NCBI GenBank assembly: GCA_022766245.1
Contig: JALEPL010000021.1
Span: 1-50,590, forward strand
Reading direction: 5' to 3'
DNA: 50,590 nucleotides
Origin: Lachnospiraceae bacterium
GTDB lineage: Bacteria; Bacillota; Clostridia; Lachnospirales; Lachnospiraceae
Below the pieces are notes generated by a model, which was given only the letters and a program-made list of their open reading frames with translations, had not been told where the DNA came from and searched no databases. Shown here piece by piece: positions 9,764 through 17,414 of this stretch (within the stretch, counting starts at the first letter, position 1; every line of letters begins with the position of its first letter). A program made the translations under genes and the position numbers.

Positions 9764-10933
9764 TTACCCTTTATCTGAAACACTGCGTAAGAATTTTTTA
9801 CGCTTCTTTTTCATCGCCTTTTCCGCAGTCTTCTTCTCCTGCTTTCGCCGGTTCTGTATGGTAGTGAGTTCATTCTGTATCAGCTTACGCAGCGTGGCAT
9901 CCGGCAAATTGGGCATTCCCTGTACGATTTCCTCCAATACCTGCCGGATATACTGATTATCCATCTCCTTTTTCCTGGGCTCCCGATCAATATTCAGTTC
10001 ATCCACATGATCCAGATAGTTGTGCAGCATGGTGTAATTCCACACAATGGAATCATAGATATCCTTCTCAAAATCTCGGGATATATTAGGATCCTGACGT
10101 ACCAGATTCACGGTAACGCCCACCTGACTATAGCTGTGCATAAAATTCCAAAGCTGATAGCAGGCCTGATAGTCCTTATTCTTTTTAATGGCATTGGTCT
10201 TGACAATGGGATGCTGCACCGCAGGAAACCGCCGCATGGTCGTAATAAACTCACTACTCACCAGCGTATTTACGACACGGTGAATTCGGATTACACGGGA
10301 AAAAATATCATCCTGTTCACTCTCGTTTACCTTGTCTGTCTGCTTATCCCGGATTTTAATCTGCATCTTGTAGTCTACTGTCTCAGTATAATTATCCACC
10401 TTGGAATTCATTTCCAGATAGGCGCCCAGTTCATCCTTGCTGGCCTCGAAAATCGCATCATAACGCTTATTTACAAAAAACTGCAGTTCTCCCACCAGGG
10501 TACAGATAAATCGGTTTTCATAGGTATTCAGACTTTCCTCTTTATATACATTAAGAATCCGGTTAGGGATTACAGTTCCGTCTTTTTCATTGTATTCATC
10601 AATAAAATTACTATGCTGCAGGAGGTGCCGGACAGATTCTGTGGAAATATTTCGGGCAATGGCAATATTTACCACCTCACGCTCCTCCTCAATGAACTTA
10701 CGTGGATTTAAAATCACATACTGCAGGGACTGTAACGCCTGCTCAATAGCCTCCACCCACCGTTCATCTACGGTTTTCACCAGACGGACAAAAGAAAAAT
10801 CTACATAATTCGCACCGGTTTCTAACAAATTATAAAAATACTTGTAAAACTTATCGTCTGCACATCGTCCCCGGTCTGTTGTCATTTTCGCATATGTATT
10901 TTTTACATCATCGGAAAACTCGTCGTATACCAT
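9764..10933 (-). CDS. DUF2357-type partner of a McrB-like ATPase, no nuclease domain seen
   Basis: The 389-residue soluble protein resembles the DUF2357 family (PF09823). The family-like signatures are SLNTYENRFICTLVGEL near residue 135 and the FPAVQHPIVK...YQACYQLWNFM stretch near 240-275. Family members are often encoded next to McrB-like AAA+ GTPases/ATPases, as McrC is. Here the C-terminus is a Lys/Arg-rich helix (residues of about 355-389), and I see no PD-(D/E)XK nuclease motif after the DUF2357-like part. It is 12 bases downstream of the AAA+ gene and 2 bases upstream of sipW. That argues for a role in surface assembly or its control and against DNA restriction. The ribosome binding site is AAGGGTGA. 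The family call is moderately sure; the function is unknown. Confidence 0.72.
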   Translation of the reverse strand: MVYDEFSDDVKNTYAKMTTDRGRCADDKFYKYFYNLLETGANYVDFSFVRLVKTVDERWVEAIEQALQSLQYVILNPRKFIEEEREVVNIAIARNISTESVRHLLQHSNFIDEYNEKDGTVIPNRILNVYKEESLNTYENRFICTLVGELQFFVNKRYDAIFEASKDELGAYLEMNSKVDNYTETVDYKMQIKIRDKQTDKVNESEQDDIFSRVIRIHRVVNTLVSSEFITTMRRFPAVQHPIVKTNAIKKNKDYQACYQLWNFMHSYSQVGVTVNLVRQDPNISRDFEKDIYDSIVWNYTMLHNYLDHVDELNIDREPRKKEMDNQYIRQVLEEIVQGMPNLPDATLRKLIQNELTTIQNRRKQEKKTAEKAMKKKRKKFLRSVSDKG

Positions 10934-10945
10934 CTAAATCACCCT

Positions 10946-12691
10946 TTAACTTCCGCTCATTCTCTTCAGTCTCAGCAGATATTCTTTGCTGATTTTCATC
11001 TCCTGCTCTCCGAAGGTTTTGTCCAGATACAGCAGAAGTCCATCTATCTCATCCCGGATAAAGCCTAAGCCAAGGGACTCAAACTTCCGGAGAATCTTTT
11101 TCGCCAGCATAAAGTCAATTCCACCCAGCTCTGTTCCGCCACAGGCGATATAGCAGGGGACAAAATCCTTAATCTGTCTTAAGATACGATTACCAAAGGT
11201 CAGGCGGAAATGCTTGATCAGGTAATTATCCAGCTTGTCCAATTCCACCAGCATCTCCTCTGACAGCGGATGCGCTTTCTTTGCCTCCTCATACAGCCGA
11301 CTCAGATAATCGTAGCTGATACGCATGGGCGGTGTATCCGGGGTCTCAAAGGGTGCTGCTTTATCATCCAGATCAATCGGAATAGCACGGTCATACACCT
11401 TATCTGCCACTGCAAAGGTGGAATCATCGTTATTGATCGTACCCACATAAAGTACATTGGAAGGAATCCACACCTTACCATCAATCATCTTATCCGGATC
11501 TCCAGAGCCTCCGTTGGATACTACAGAAATGAATCGTTCCTCCTCGCGGGGCAGTTCCAAAATAGAAAGCATCTCAGCGAAGTAATATTCCACACGGGCT
11601 ATATTCATCTCATCCAGGATCACGAAACGAAGATCTTCCTGATAATGAGCCTCGTATAACGTCTTTAAAAATTCTGTTTCGGTATATTTCTTGGTAAAGT
11701 CATTGTAGTAGCCAAAAAGCTCTGTACGGTCACGCCAGGAAGGCTGGACAGAGCAAATCAGACTGGGGTTCTCAATGTACTGACCCAGTGCATAAGGCAG
11801 GGATGTTTTACCGGTACCGGAAATACCCTGCAGAATCAGCATCTTGGCTGCGCCAAAGGAAGCAAACACCTGCTTGATCACCTCAAGATCATAATACAGT
11901 CCCAGTTGTCCGGCTGCATAGTTACGGAAATTAATGCAAAGCTCTTCCAGTGTATAATCCTTTCGATACTCCGGCTTCCTATACTCCGGAGCCAGATAAG
12001 CCTGATCCACCGAAGTCAATCTGGGGAAACGACGCTCCCCCTCAAAGTGGAACACCTCGTACCGACGTCTTCTAGCCTTCTGCTCTTCCATGGTCAGCTG
12101 CTCCTGCTCCTCATCGGAAAGCACCTCCGCCTCTCCATGGTCCACGGACTCCTGCTCGTTATCCTCTGCAGCAGCCACCTCTGGCTCTGCATCCATGCCT
12201 GACACTACACTCAGATCCATATCCACCGTGGCATCCTCAGCCGGTGTGTCTGTATCCATATTCTCCAGACGTTCATCCAGTCCTGACTCCATAAGCTCCG
12301 GTTTTATCTCCATGCCAAGATCAGAAATCTTCATGGCAAGAATTTTATCCTTCTCATAATTTGCCTTCATGACCTCTCGCTTCAAGGTGACGATTTCGTC
12401 TTTCATACGCTCATATTCGATCACCGGCACTTTAAATCGCAGAAGTACCCGCAGTCCGCGAATAATCAGGTAGACCAGCAAAACAAAAATTGCCAGAACA
12501 ACAATATGGGCAAGAATGGCTGCCACCCATCCAGCCGGTGTCATCTCATCCTCATAAGTATCAAATAGTCTGATGTAGAAATTCACATCCAGAATGCCCA
12601 CGATTGCCTCCCAGATAGCCACCACTACATTCCACAGCAGCCCGAAGATATTTCTCATCATGTTATAAAAGTAATAAAAAAATCCGTTCAT
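10946..12691 (-). CDS. Membrane-anchored McrB-like AAA+ ATPase
   Basis: The 581-residue protein has two hydrophobic segments (about 10-35 and 54-80), a helical stretch, a very acidic linker (about 135-205), and then a AAA+ module of the McrB/MoxR class. Walker A is GISGTGKTS (289-297) and Walker B is VILDEMN (357-363). Sensor 1 is in GTINNDD (around 418-423) and an arginine-finger-like DRAIPIDLD follows at 434-442. McrB itself has an N-terminal DNA-binding domain; here that place is taken by a membrane anchor and an acidic spacer. The partner DUF2357 gene follows after 12 bases. The gene lies inside the SipW/TasA-like operon. I infer an ATP-driven remodelling or gating role at the membrane; a defence role is the alternative. 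Confidence 0.82.
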   Translation of the reverse strand: MNGFFYYFYNMMRNIFGLLWNVVVAIWEAIVGILDVNFYIRLFDTYEDEMTPAGWVAAILAHIVVLAIFVLLVYLIIRGLRVLLRFKVPVIEYERMKDEIVTLKREVMKANYEKDKILAMKISDLGMEIKPELMESGLDERLENMDTDTPAEDATVDMDLSVVSGMDAEPEVAAAEDNEQESVDHGEAEVLSDEEQEQLTMEEQKARRRRYEVFHFEGERRFPRLTSVDQAYLAPEYRKPEYRKDYTLEELCINFRNYAAGQLGLYYDLEVIKQVFASFGAAKMLILQGISGTGKTSLPYALGQYIENPSLICSVQPSWRDRTELFGYYNDFTKKYTETEFLKTLYEAHYQEDLRFVILDEMNIARVEYYFAEMLSILELPREEERFISVVSNGGSGDPDKMIDGKVWIPSNVLYVGTINNDDSTFAVADKVYDRAIPIDLDDKAAPFETPDTPPMRISYDYLSRLYEEAKKAHPLSEEMLVELDKLDNYLIKHFRLTFGNRILRQIKDFVPCYIACGGTELGGIDFMLAKKILRKFESLGLGFIRDEIDGLLLYLDKTFGEQEMKISKEYLLRLKRMSGS

Positions 12692-12723
12692 AGCTTCATT
12701 CCTTATCTATTCCGTGTTCATTC

Positions 12724-12750
12724 GTATCTGTTCCGTACCTTCACAGTTAC
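12724..12750 (+). repeat. Dispersed palindrome copy
   Basis: A 27-base copy (GTATCTGTTCCGTACC then TTCACAGTTAC) fills the 68-base gap between the TasA-like gene that ends at 12760 and the AAA+ gene that starts at 12691. The outer arms pair with one mismatch. In the operon transcript it would form a small hairpin just upstream of the AAA+ ribosome binding site. Confidence 0.75.
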
Positions 12751-12759
12751 GTTCATTTA

Positions 12760-13623
12760 CTAATTCGTAATCTTATGGGATACAAACTTCAACTGACTCA
12801 TAATCTGTGCATCCTGAATACTGTTTCTGCAATCACTGTCGGTTCCTTCAAACCAGACACGTACCGTTACCTTGGTGGGTGTATTCCCCTGAATTTGGAA
12901 CAGAGCAGATGAATCACCGCTATAATATACCGTTCCGCCTTCCCCAACAAACGCTCCTCCGGTCTCCTGTTTGTGAACGGTTCCTGTAAATCCCTTTCCC
13001 GTCTGGTCTTCCGCCGCATCACCCGTATTGGCTGCCGCATTATAGTTCGGTTCATAGACCGTGTAATTCTCCCCGTCTAATGTAAAGCTCACCCGCACAC
13101 AACGCTCCGGATGCTGATCCGATGTGTTGCCCGCCTTACTATTTACATAAGAACCATCATCACCGGAATTTTTTCCCAGTGTAATGGCATAATGATTGGC
13201 TGACGAACCGGATGCCAGTGTCTCCACTACCTCCAGCCAGATATCCGTCTCGTAATAATAATCATTCCGATTCTCTGACGCAATGGTGCTTGTACTATTT
13301 ACCACATTATCTGCTGCATAAATTGGACTAAGCATGGTCTTTCCTGTGGAATCCGTAGTACAGGGATACAGAATCTGGGTATCCCCGGTAGCCAGGCTCA
13401 CCTCAGTCAGCTTCTGACTCAATCCACCGGAATCCTTTGCCACATACAGATTTCCCTCGGAGCTGACCTGCAGGGACAGGCTGTTGACTTTTGCTGTATT
13501 TCCCAGTGTAAACCATGCATAAGTAGCCCCGGACAACATCAGTACGCATACCAGAGCCATAACAATAGTCGCTCTTAACTTCCTCATTTGTCCGTTTGAG
13601 TATTTTCTCTTCTTCTCTTCCAT
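12760..13623 (-). CDS. TasA-like SipW-dependent secreted protein
   Basis: I take the ATG at 13623 (287 residues) because GAGAGG lies 7 bases before it. A TTG 15 bases upstream is possible but unsupported. The short basic start (MEEKKRKY...) is followed by a hydrophobic run ATIVMALVCVLMLSG and the motif ATYAWFTLGNTAKVNSL, which is very typical of clostridial TasA-like precursors. The mature part is Ser/Thr/Gly/Asp-rich and beta-rich, without a C-terminal anchor. This is the clearest fibre-subunit candidate of the operon. The gene lies between an anchored relative (13651-14499) and the McrB-like ATPase. Cleavage after the TYA in the hydrophobic segment by the SipW-type peptidase at 9162-9761 is inferred. 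Confidence 0.75.
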   Translation of the reverse strand: MEEKKRKYSNGQMRKLRATIVMALVCVLMLSGATYAWFTLGNTAKVNSLSLQVSSEGNLYVAKDSGGLSQKLTEVSLATGDTQILYPCTTDSTGKTMLSPIYAADNVVNSTSTIASENRNDYYYETDIWLEVVETLASGSSANHYAITLGKNSGDDGSYVNSKAGNTSDQHPERCVRVSFTLDGENYTVYEPNYNAAANTGDAAEDQTGKGFTGTVHKQETGGAFVGEGGTVYYSGDSSALFQIQGNTPTKVTVRVWFEGTDSDCRNSIQDAQIMSQLKFVSHKITN

Positions 13624-13650
13624 ATCCAATCCTCTCAATCCACTGTTCTG

Positions 13651-14499
13651 TTAATAGGAAAACTTCATAGTCAATTCAATATAACCACCGATGATATCAT
13701 CCACACACTCCGGGTCTTCTCCTTCCACCCAGATTACAGCAGTATACTTATCGTATTCTCCAGGTTCAATATCCTCCCGGACTCCGGAACAAACCACGTC
13801 CTTTGCCTCAAAGGGAATGGTGGTCAGTTCATACATATCGCCTTCCGCTGCGTTTTGCGCCTCCTGCATTTCCTTGCTGGCATATTCCATAAACGGGAAC
13901 TCTGATATGGAGCTTTGGCTCTCCGGCTTACCGTCTGCCCCCATCATAGCATATATCCCCTGTTCGCCTTCTTTAAAAAGCATGACCCAGGCTGCATTTT
14001 CCACACCTTTATCCTTGTCCCGGATCATTAACTGATACTGGTAATCGTGCACATCCTCTGTGTTATTTTTTATGTAAAAAGTATAGGCCACATAATCAAT
14101 ACCATTGTGATCTCCGTCCACATTCATCACGTTTCGGTCAATATCAAAAATACTGATATTATTTGCTCCATCCACCGCTGTTCCGTAAAGTGTAATCAGA
14201 TGCTCCGAAAAATCCGTGGTTTCCGATAGAATGAATCCATCATCTGCCATATTCCGGTCCAAACTGATAATAAACTCTCCGGACTGGGTGTAGATTGCAG
14301 CCATAACGTATCCAACCACCAAAACAGCAATCAAAATCCCCAATGTCTGCCAGGCCGCCGTCACACGGAACAAACTGCGCCGGATGCTGACCCCGCCCAG
14401 CCACCAGTGCCTGAATCGGTTCAGCCAGTCAAATCGGCTGATCAGCGTTCGTTTCGGTGTCTGTTGCTTCACCTTTTTTTGTTTCTTTTCCCGTTTCAT
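13651..14499 (-). CDS. Membrane-anchored TasA-like/SipW-substrate protein
   Basis: This 282-residue protein has an unusually long basic cytoplasmic part of about 50 residues, one hydrophobic segment (TLGILIAVLVVGYVMAAIY), and a beta-rich extracellular domain. The domain contains YVAYTFYIKNNTEDVHDYQY, a stretch like those in camelysin/TasA-type folds. It resembles the other TasA-like proteins of the operon in layout, but lacks the AWF motif. It starts 2 bases after the HD-GYP stop codon, with a strong GGAGG whose bases overlap the end of that gene, so the two are probably translationally coupled. Its job is unknown; an anchor or assembly platform at the membrane is a reasonable inference. Confidence 0.62.
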   Translation of the reverse strand: MKREKKQKKVKQQTPKRTLISRFDWLNRFRHWWLGGVSIRRSLFRVTAAWQTLGILIAVLVVGYVMAAIYTQSGEFIISLDRNMADDGFILSETTDFSEHLITLYGTAVDGANNISIFDIDRNVMNVDGDHNGIDYVAYTFYIKNNTEDVHDYQYQLMIRDKDKGVENAAWVMLFKEGEQGIYAMMGADGKPESQSSISEFPFMEYASKEMQEAQNAAEGDMYELTTIPFEAKDVVCSGVREDIEPGEYDKYTAVIWVEGEDPECVDDIIGGYIELTMKFSY

Positions 14500-14501
14500 A
14501 T

Positions 14502-15155
14502 CTAATCCTCCCTTGGCAACTCAGGAATAATCCCCACAAACAACCGGGCCAGCTGCGGATCAAACTGCTTTCCTGCCTCTGCAAGAATGATTTCTCCCGC
14601 CTGCTGTCTGGTGGTCTGCTTAGGCTTGTAGGGCTTCCAGCTCACTATACCATCAAACACATCTGCCAAGGCACAAACTCTGGCCAATAGGGGTATCTCC
14701 TCCGCCTTTCGCTGAAAAGGATAACCTTCGCCGTCATAACGTTCATGATGATACATGGCAATATCAAAATAGTCTTCCAGCAGTGCCCCCTCATAAGGAA
14801 ACTGATAAATTGACTCCACTGCATTCGCTGCAAAAATCGTGTGATTTTGTATCGTCTGCCGCTCCTCCTCCGTCAGCTTTCCCACTTTATTGAGCACGGA
14901 AGCTGGAATATATGCTCTTCCCAAATCATGATACCGGAAGATTTCCTCACTTTTTGCAAAAAATTCTGCATGAACCGACCGGGACATGGCATCCGGGAAG
15001 CGCTGACACAGCGATTGAAAAAAATATTCACTGTAACGTCCCACCCGCTCCATATGCTCTCTGGTATTTCGTGGTATGGTATTGTACAGACTTTCCAGCG
15101 TAGGGTATTTTCCCTGTACGGATGGTGCCATTTGGGCTCTGTCATATACGATCAT
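14502..15155 (-). CDS. HD-GYP domain protein (probable cyclic-di-nucleotide hydrolase)
   Basis: The 217-residue protein is an HD-GYP domain without a receiver or membrane part. The metal ligands and signature can be seen: EHMERVGRYS, YHDLGRAYIP (HD), NHTIFAAN, YHHERYDGEGYP (the HHE...GYP motif) and ALADVFDGI. HD-GYP domains cleave c-di-GMP to GMP or pGpG. The protein is short for the family, and HDxGK reads HDLGR. It is the first gene of the surface operon, behind the promoter at 15258-15286 and a good AGGAG ribosome binding site. This suggests that making the surface structure is tied to c-di-GMP turnover. Catalysis is predicted, not shown. Confidence 0.85.
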   Translation of the reverse strand: MIVYDRAQMAPSVQGKYPTLESLYNTIPRNTREHMERVGRYSEYFFQSLCQRFPDAMSRSVHAEFFAKSEEIFRYHDLGRAYIPASVLNKVGKLTEEERQTIQNHTIFAANAVESIYQFPYEGALLEDYFDIAMYHHERYDGEGYPFQRKAEEIPLLARVCALADVFDGIVSWKPYKPKQTTRQQAGEIILAEAGKQFDPQLARLFVGIIPELPRED

Positions 15156-15257
15156 GAATTCTCCTGCTTCTTTCTATTCCTGTCATCTTTTGCCACCTGC
15201 TGGAATATGTTTCTTTCATTCCATACAGTGTGCAAAAAAGATAGATATACATAGTAT

Positions 15258-15286
15258 ATTTTATTTCTTTTTTCGACCTATTTCAA
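15258..15286 (-). promoter_or_regulatory. Promoter of the surface operon
   Basis: On the minus strand TTGAAA (15286-15281) and TAAAAT (15263-15258) are spaced by 17 bases, upstream of the HD-GYP gene. The leader would be about 95 bases. No other strong promoter was seen between 15155 and the left edge. Confidence 0.6.
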
Positions 15287-15306
15287 CCTAAAAATAAAAA
15301 AACATT

Positions 15307-15325
15307 GTAACCGATATGTACCTTC
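15307..15325 (+). repeat. Half copy of the dispersed palindrome
   Basis: GTAACCGATATGTACCTTC matches the left half and centre of the element (closest to the copy at 20448). The right arm is missing, replaced by the A-run of the SGNH gene terminator. Confidence 0.45.
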
Positions 15326-15371
15326 AAAAAAAGCAGAGTCTACGCCGCCGGAAACAGCCACGCTACTCTGC
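15326..15371 (-). terminator. Terminator after the SGNH hydrolase gene
   Basis: Seven-base arms GCAGAGT/ACTCTGC (15333-15339 and 15365-15371) with a GC-rich interior are followed on the minus strand by seven Ts. It separates the fabF-SGNH unit from the surface operon promoter. Confidence 0.75.
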
Positions 15372-15391
15372 CTGATATTCCATATCATTTT

Positions 15392-16024
15392 TTATTCCAG
15401 AATCTCCAATAATTTCTTTTCCACTGCTTCTGCCAGAGCTCTATGTCCCTGAACGTCCATGTGTTCTCTGTCCTGTTCCGACGGCACTGCATAATCAGAA
15501 GCAGCCAGTTCATACACCTGCTCCTCTTCTGCCGCTTTCCGAAAGGCATACGGCAGTCCCTTCGATACCTCCACCGAATTCCGGTTAAACTCCGGGTCGA
15601 AGCCATCCCACACATCATCCCCCAGATAGATGGGGGAAATCAGCAGGATCTCTGCCTGAGGCTGTCCGGATTTGATCTGTCTAATCAGCTGTCTGGCACC
15701 GGAAGCAATACTTCCTGCCGTAGCATTATAAAAAGTCTTACAGTCATTGGTTCCCAGCATCACGATCACCAGATCCAGCGGATTATGAGTCTCTAACAGA
15801 ACGGGCAGCATCTGGCTTCCCCTTCTGCCAAAGCGCAATGGATCATCAAAAACCGTGGTTCTGCCACAAAGTCCCTCCTCTATGATGCGATAATTCTTCG
15901 ACTGCAAACGCTTTGTCAAAATTCCGGTCCACCTGGTTTCGCTGTCATAGCGTCCCCCGGTTGCCGGTATCAGTCCATAGGTATTAGAATCTCCAAAACA
16001 TAAAATCCGCTTTTCTTTACTCAT
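15392..16024 (-). CDS. SGNH/GDSL-family hydrolase (esterase/lipase-like)
   Basis: I chose the ATG at 16024 (210 residues), because GGAGG lies 9 bases upstream and the signature follows at once. An in-frame start farther upstream would add an unconserved Arg-rich stretch. The four SGNH blocks are visible: CFGDSNTYG (Ser13), the Gly54 block, LGTNDCK (Asn93), and DREHMDVQGH (Asp190/His194). There is no signal peptide, so it acts in the cytoplasm. Substrates of this group are esters of acids or sugars; the exact one cannot be told. It is downstream of fabF, possibly in the same transcript, and ends at a good terminator. An inverted repeat in its leader may hide the ribosome binding site. Confidence 0.85.
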   Translation of the reverse strand: MSKEKRILCFGDSNTYGLIPATGGRYDSETRWTGILTKRLQSKNYRIIEEGLCGRTTVFDDPLRFGRRGSQMLPVLLETHNPLDLVIVMLGTNDCKTFYNATAGSIASGARQLIRQIKSGQPQAEILLISPIYLGDDVWDGFDPEFNRNSVEVSKGLPYAFRKAAEEEQVYELAASDYAVPSEQDREHMDVQGHRALAEAVEKKLLEILE

Positions 16025-16029
16025 ACGAT

Positions 16030-16079
16030 AACGCCTCCGCTTTCTTGTTACATAGATACTAACATGAAACGGAGGCGTT
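16030..16079 (-). promoter_or_regulatory. Inverted repeat covering the SGNH gene ribosome binding site
   Basis: AACGCCTCCG (16030-16039) and CGGAGGCGTT (16070-16079) are perfect 10-base arms separated by 30 bases. On the mRNA of the SGNH gene the downstream arm contains the GGAGG ribosome binding site and the upstream arm contains its CCTCC complement. It is not followed by a T-run, so it is not a normal terminator. Confidence 0.55.
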
Positions 16080-16135
16080 GTCTCATACCGGTATCTTTTC
16101 ACCGGTTATAAGCAGAATTTATCGCCAAATTCATT

Positions 16136-17371
16136 TTACTCGATATATTCCTTCACCAGAACAGTGGCATTATGGCCGCCAAATCCCAGAGAATTGCTGA
16201 TAGCCACATGTACATCTGTATGGATTCCTTCCCCCTTGGTGTAGTCCAAATCACACTCCGGGTCGTCCTCTTTCAGTCCCACAGTTGGATGAATATATCC
16301 ATTCAAAATAGACTCAATACAGGTAATCAGCTCCACTGCGCCGCCGCCGGCAAACATGTGTCCAATCATAGACTTCGTGGAATTGATATGTACCTTGTAG
16401 GCGGCATCACCAAAAGCTCGTTTGATGGCTCTGGTCTCGTATAGGTCATTGTATACCGTACTGGTTCCGTGGGCATTGATGTAGTCTACCTGATCCGGTG
16501 TCACGCCTGCATCCTCCATAGCCATAGTCATAGCACGGCCTGCTGCGGAACCATCCTCCAGCGGTGTGGTCACATGATGGGCATCACAGGTAGCTCCATA
16601 TCCGCCAATCTCTGCATAGATCTTTGCCCCACGTTTTTTCGCATGTTCCAGTTCCTCCAGCACCAGCACTCCAGCACCCTCACCAGTGACAAATCCATTT
16701 CTCCTCTTATCAAACGGAATGGATGCACACAGCGGGTCTTCTGATGTAGTAAGAGCTGTCAATGCCTGAAATGTAGCCACCCCAAAACGGCTGACAGAGC
16801 TGTCAACTCCTCCTGCCAGAACCACATCCAGTTCTCCGTGCTGAATATTGCGGAATGCCTCTCCGATGGAATTGGTTCCCGTTGCACAGGCTGTCACCAC
16901 GTCCAGACATTTTCCCCGGAATCCGAAGGTCATTGCCACATTGGCAGCCGCCATATTACCCAAAACCAGCGGAGCTGACAGGGGATGAACCCGGGAGGGT
17001 CCCTTTGCCAACAGCTTATCGTATTCCCGTTCGATTCCCATAAGGCTTCCCACGCCGGACCCAATTTCCACGCCCAGACGGTACACATCTTCTTTGCTCA
17101 CATCCAGCCCGCTGTCAGCCATGGCTTCCATGGCTGCAACTACCGCAAACTGGCTGAAACGATCCATACGCTTTGCCGCCTTAAACTCAATGTAATCCTT
17201 TGGATCGAAGTCACGAACTTCTGCAGAAAGCTTTGCCTTGTACTCTGTGGTGTCAAAATTCTGAATCGGTCCGATTCCTACACGGTTCTCCATGATTCCC
17301 TTCCAGAATTCCTTCACGCCGATTCCTATGGGGGTTACCGCTCCCATTCCTGTCACAACTACTCTCTTCAT
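16136..17371 (-). CDS. fabF: 3-oxoacyl-ACP synthase II (KAS II)
   Basis: FabF condenses malonyl-ACP with acyl-ACP in cytoplasmic type II fatty-acid synthesis. The 411-residue length is normal. The catalytic Cys162 sits in TACATGTNS, the histidines in NAHGTST (His301) and STKSMIGHMF (His338), with the conserved Lys333. The glycine-rich GFGGHN tail is intact. It lies 43 bases after the D-lactate-type dehydrogenase gene on the same strand and before the SGNH hydrolase gene. The rest of the fab cluster is not here, which is unusual for a Firmicute fabF and suggests a second or stand-alone condensing enzyme. A specialised KAS for another pathway cannot be excluded. Confidence 0.93.
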   Translation of the reverse strand: MKRVVVTGMGAVTPIGIGVKEFWKGIMENRVGIGPIQNFDTTEYKAKLSAEVRDFDPKDYIEFKAAKRMDRFSQFAVVAAMEAMADSGLDVSKEDVYRLGVEIGSGVGSLMGIEREYDKLLAKGPSRVHPLSAPLVLGNMAAANVAMTFGFRGKCLDVVTACATGTNSIGEAFRNIQHGELDVVLAGGVDSSVSRFGVATFQALTALTTSEDPLCASIPFDKRRNGFVTGEGAGVLVLEELEHAKKRGAKIYAEIGGYGATCDAHHVTTPLEDGSAAGRAMTMAMEDAGVTPDQVDYINAHGTSTVYNDLYETRAIKRAFGDAAYKVHINSTKSMIGHMFAGGGAVELITCIESILNGYIHPTVGLKEDDPECDLDYTKGEGIHTDVHVAISNSLGFGGHNATVLVKEYIE

Positions 17372-17414
17372 ACACCCGTTCCTCTCTGTTTTACTTTTGT
17401 CTGCTATTAGAATG

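Noticed and set aside
9764-12691. A McrBC restriction system
   Set aside because: The ATPase has no DNA-binding N-terminus, the partner has no visible nuclease motif, and both are inside a secretion operon. A defence role stays possible but is not supported.
15392-16102. Upstream start for the SGNH hydrolase
   Set aside because: It would pass through the inverted repeat and add an unconserved Arg-rich stretch. The ATG at 16024 has GGAGG at a good distance.
16080-16135. ACCGGT-containing inverted repeat after fabF as a terminator
   Set aside because: ACCGGT is palindromic by itself, the arms are short and no T-run follows.
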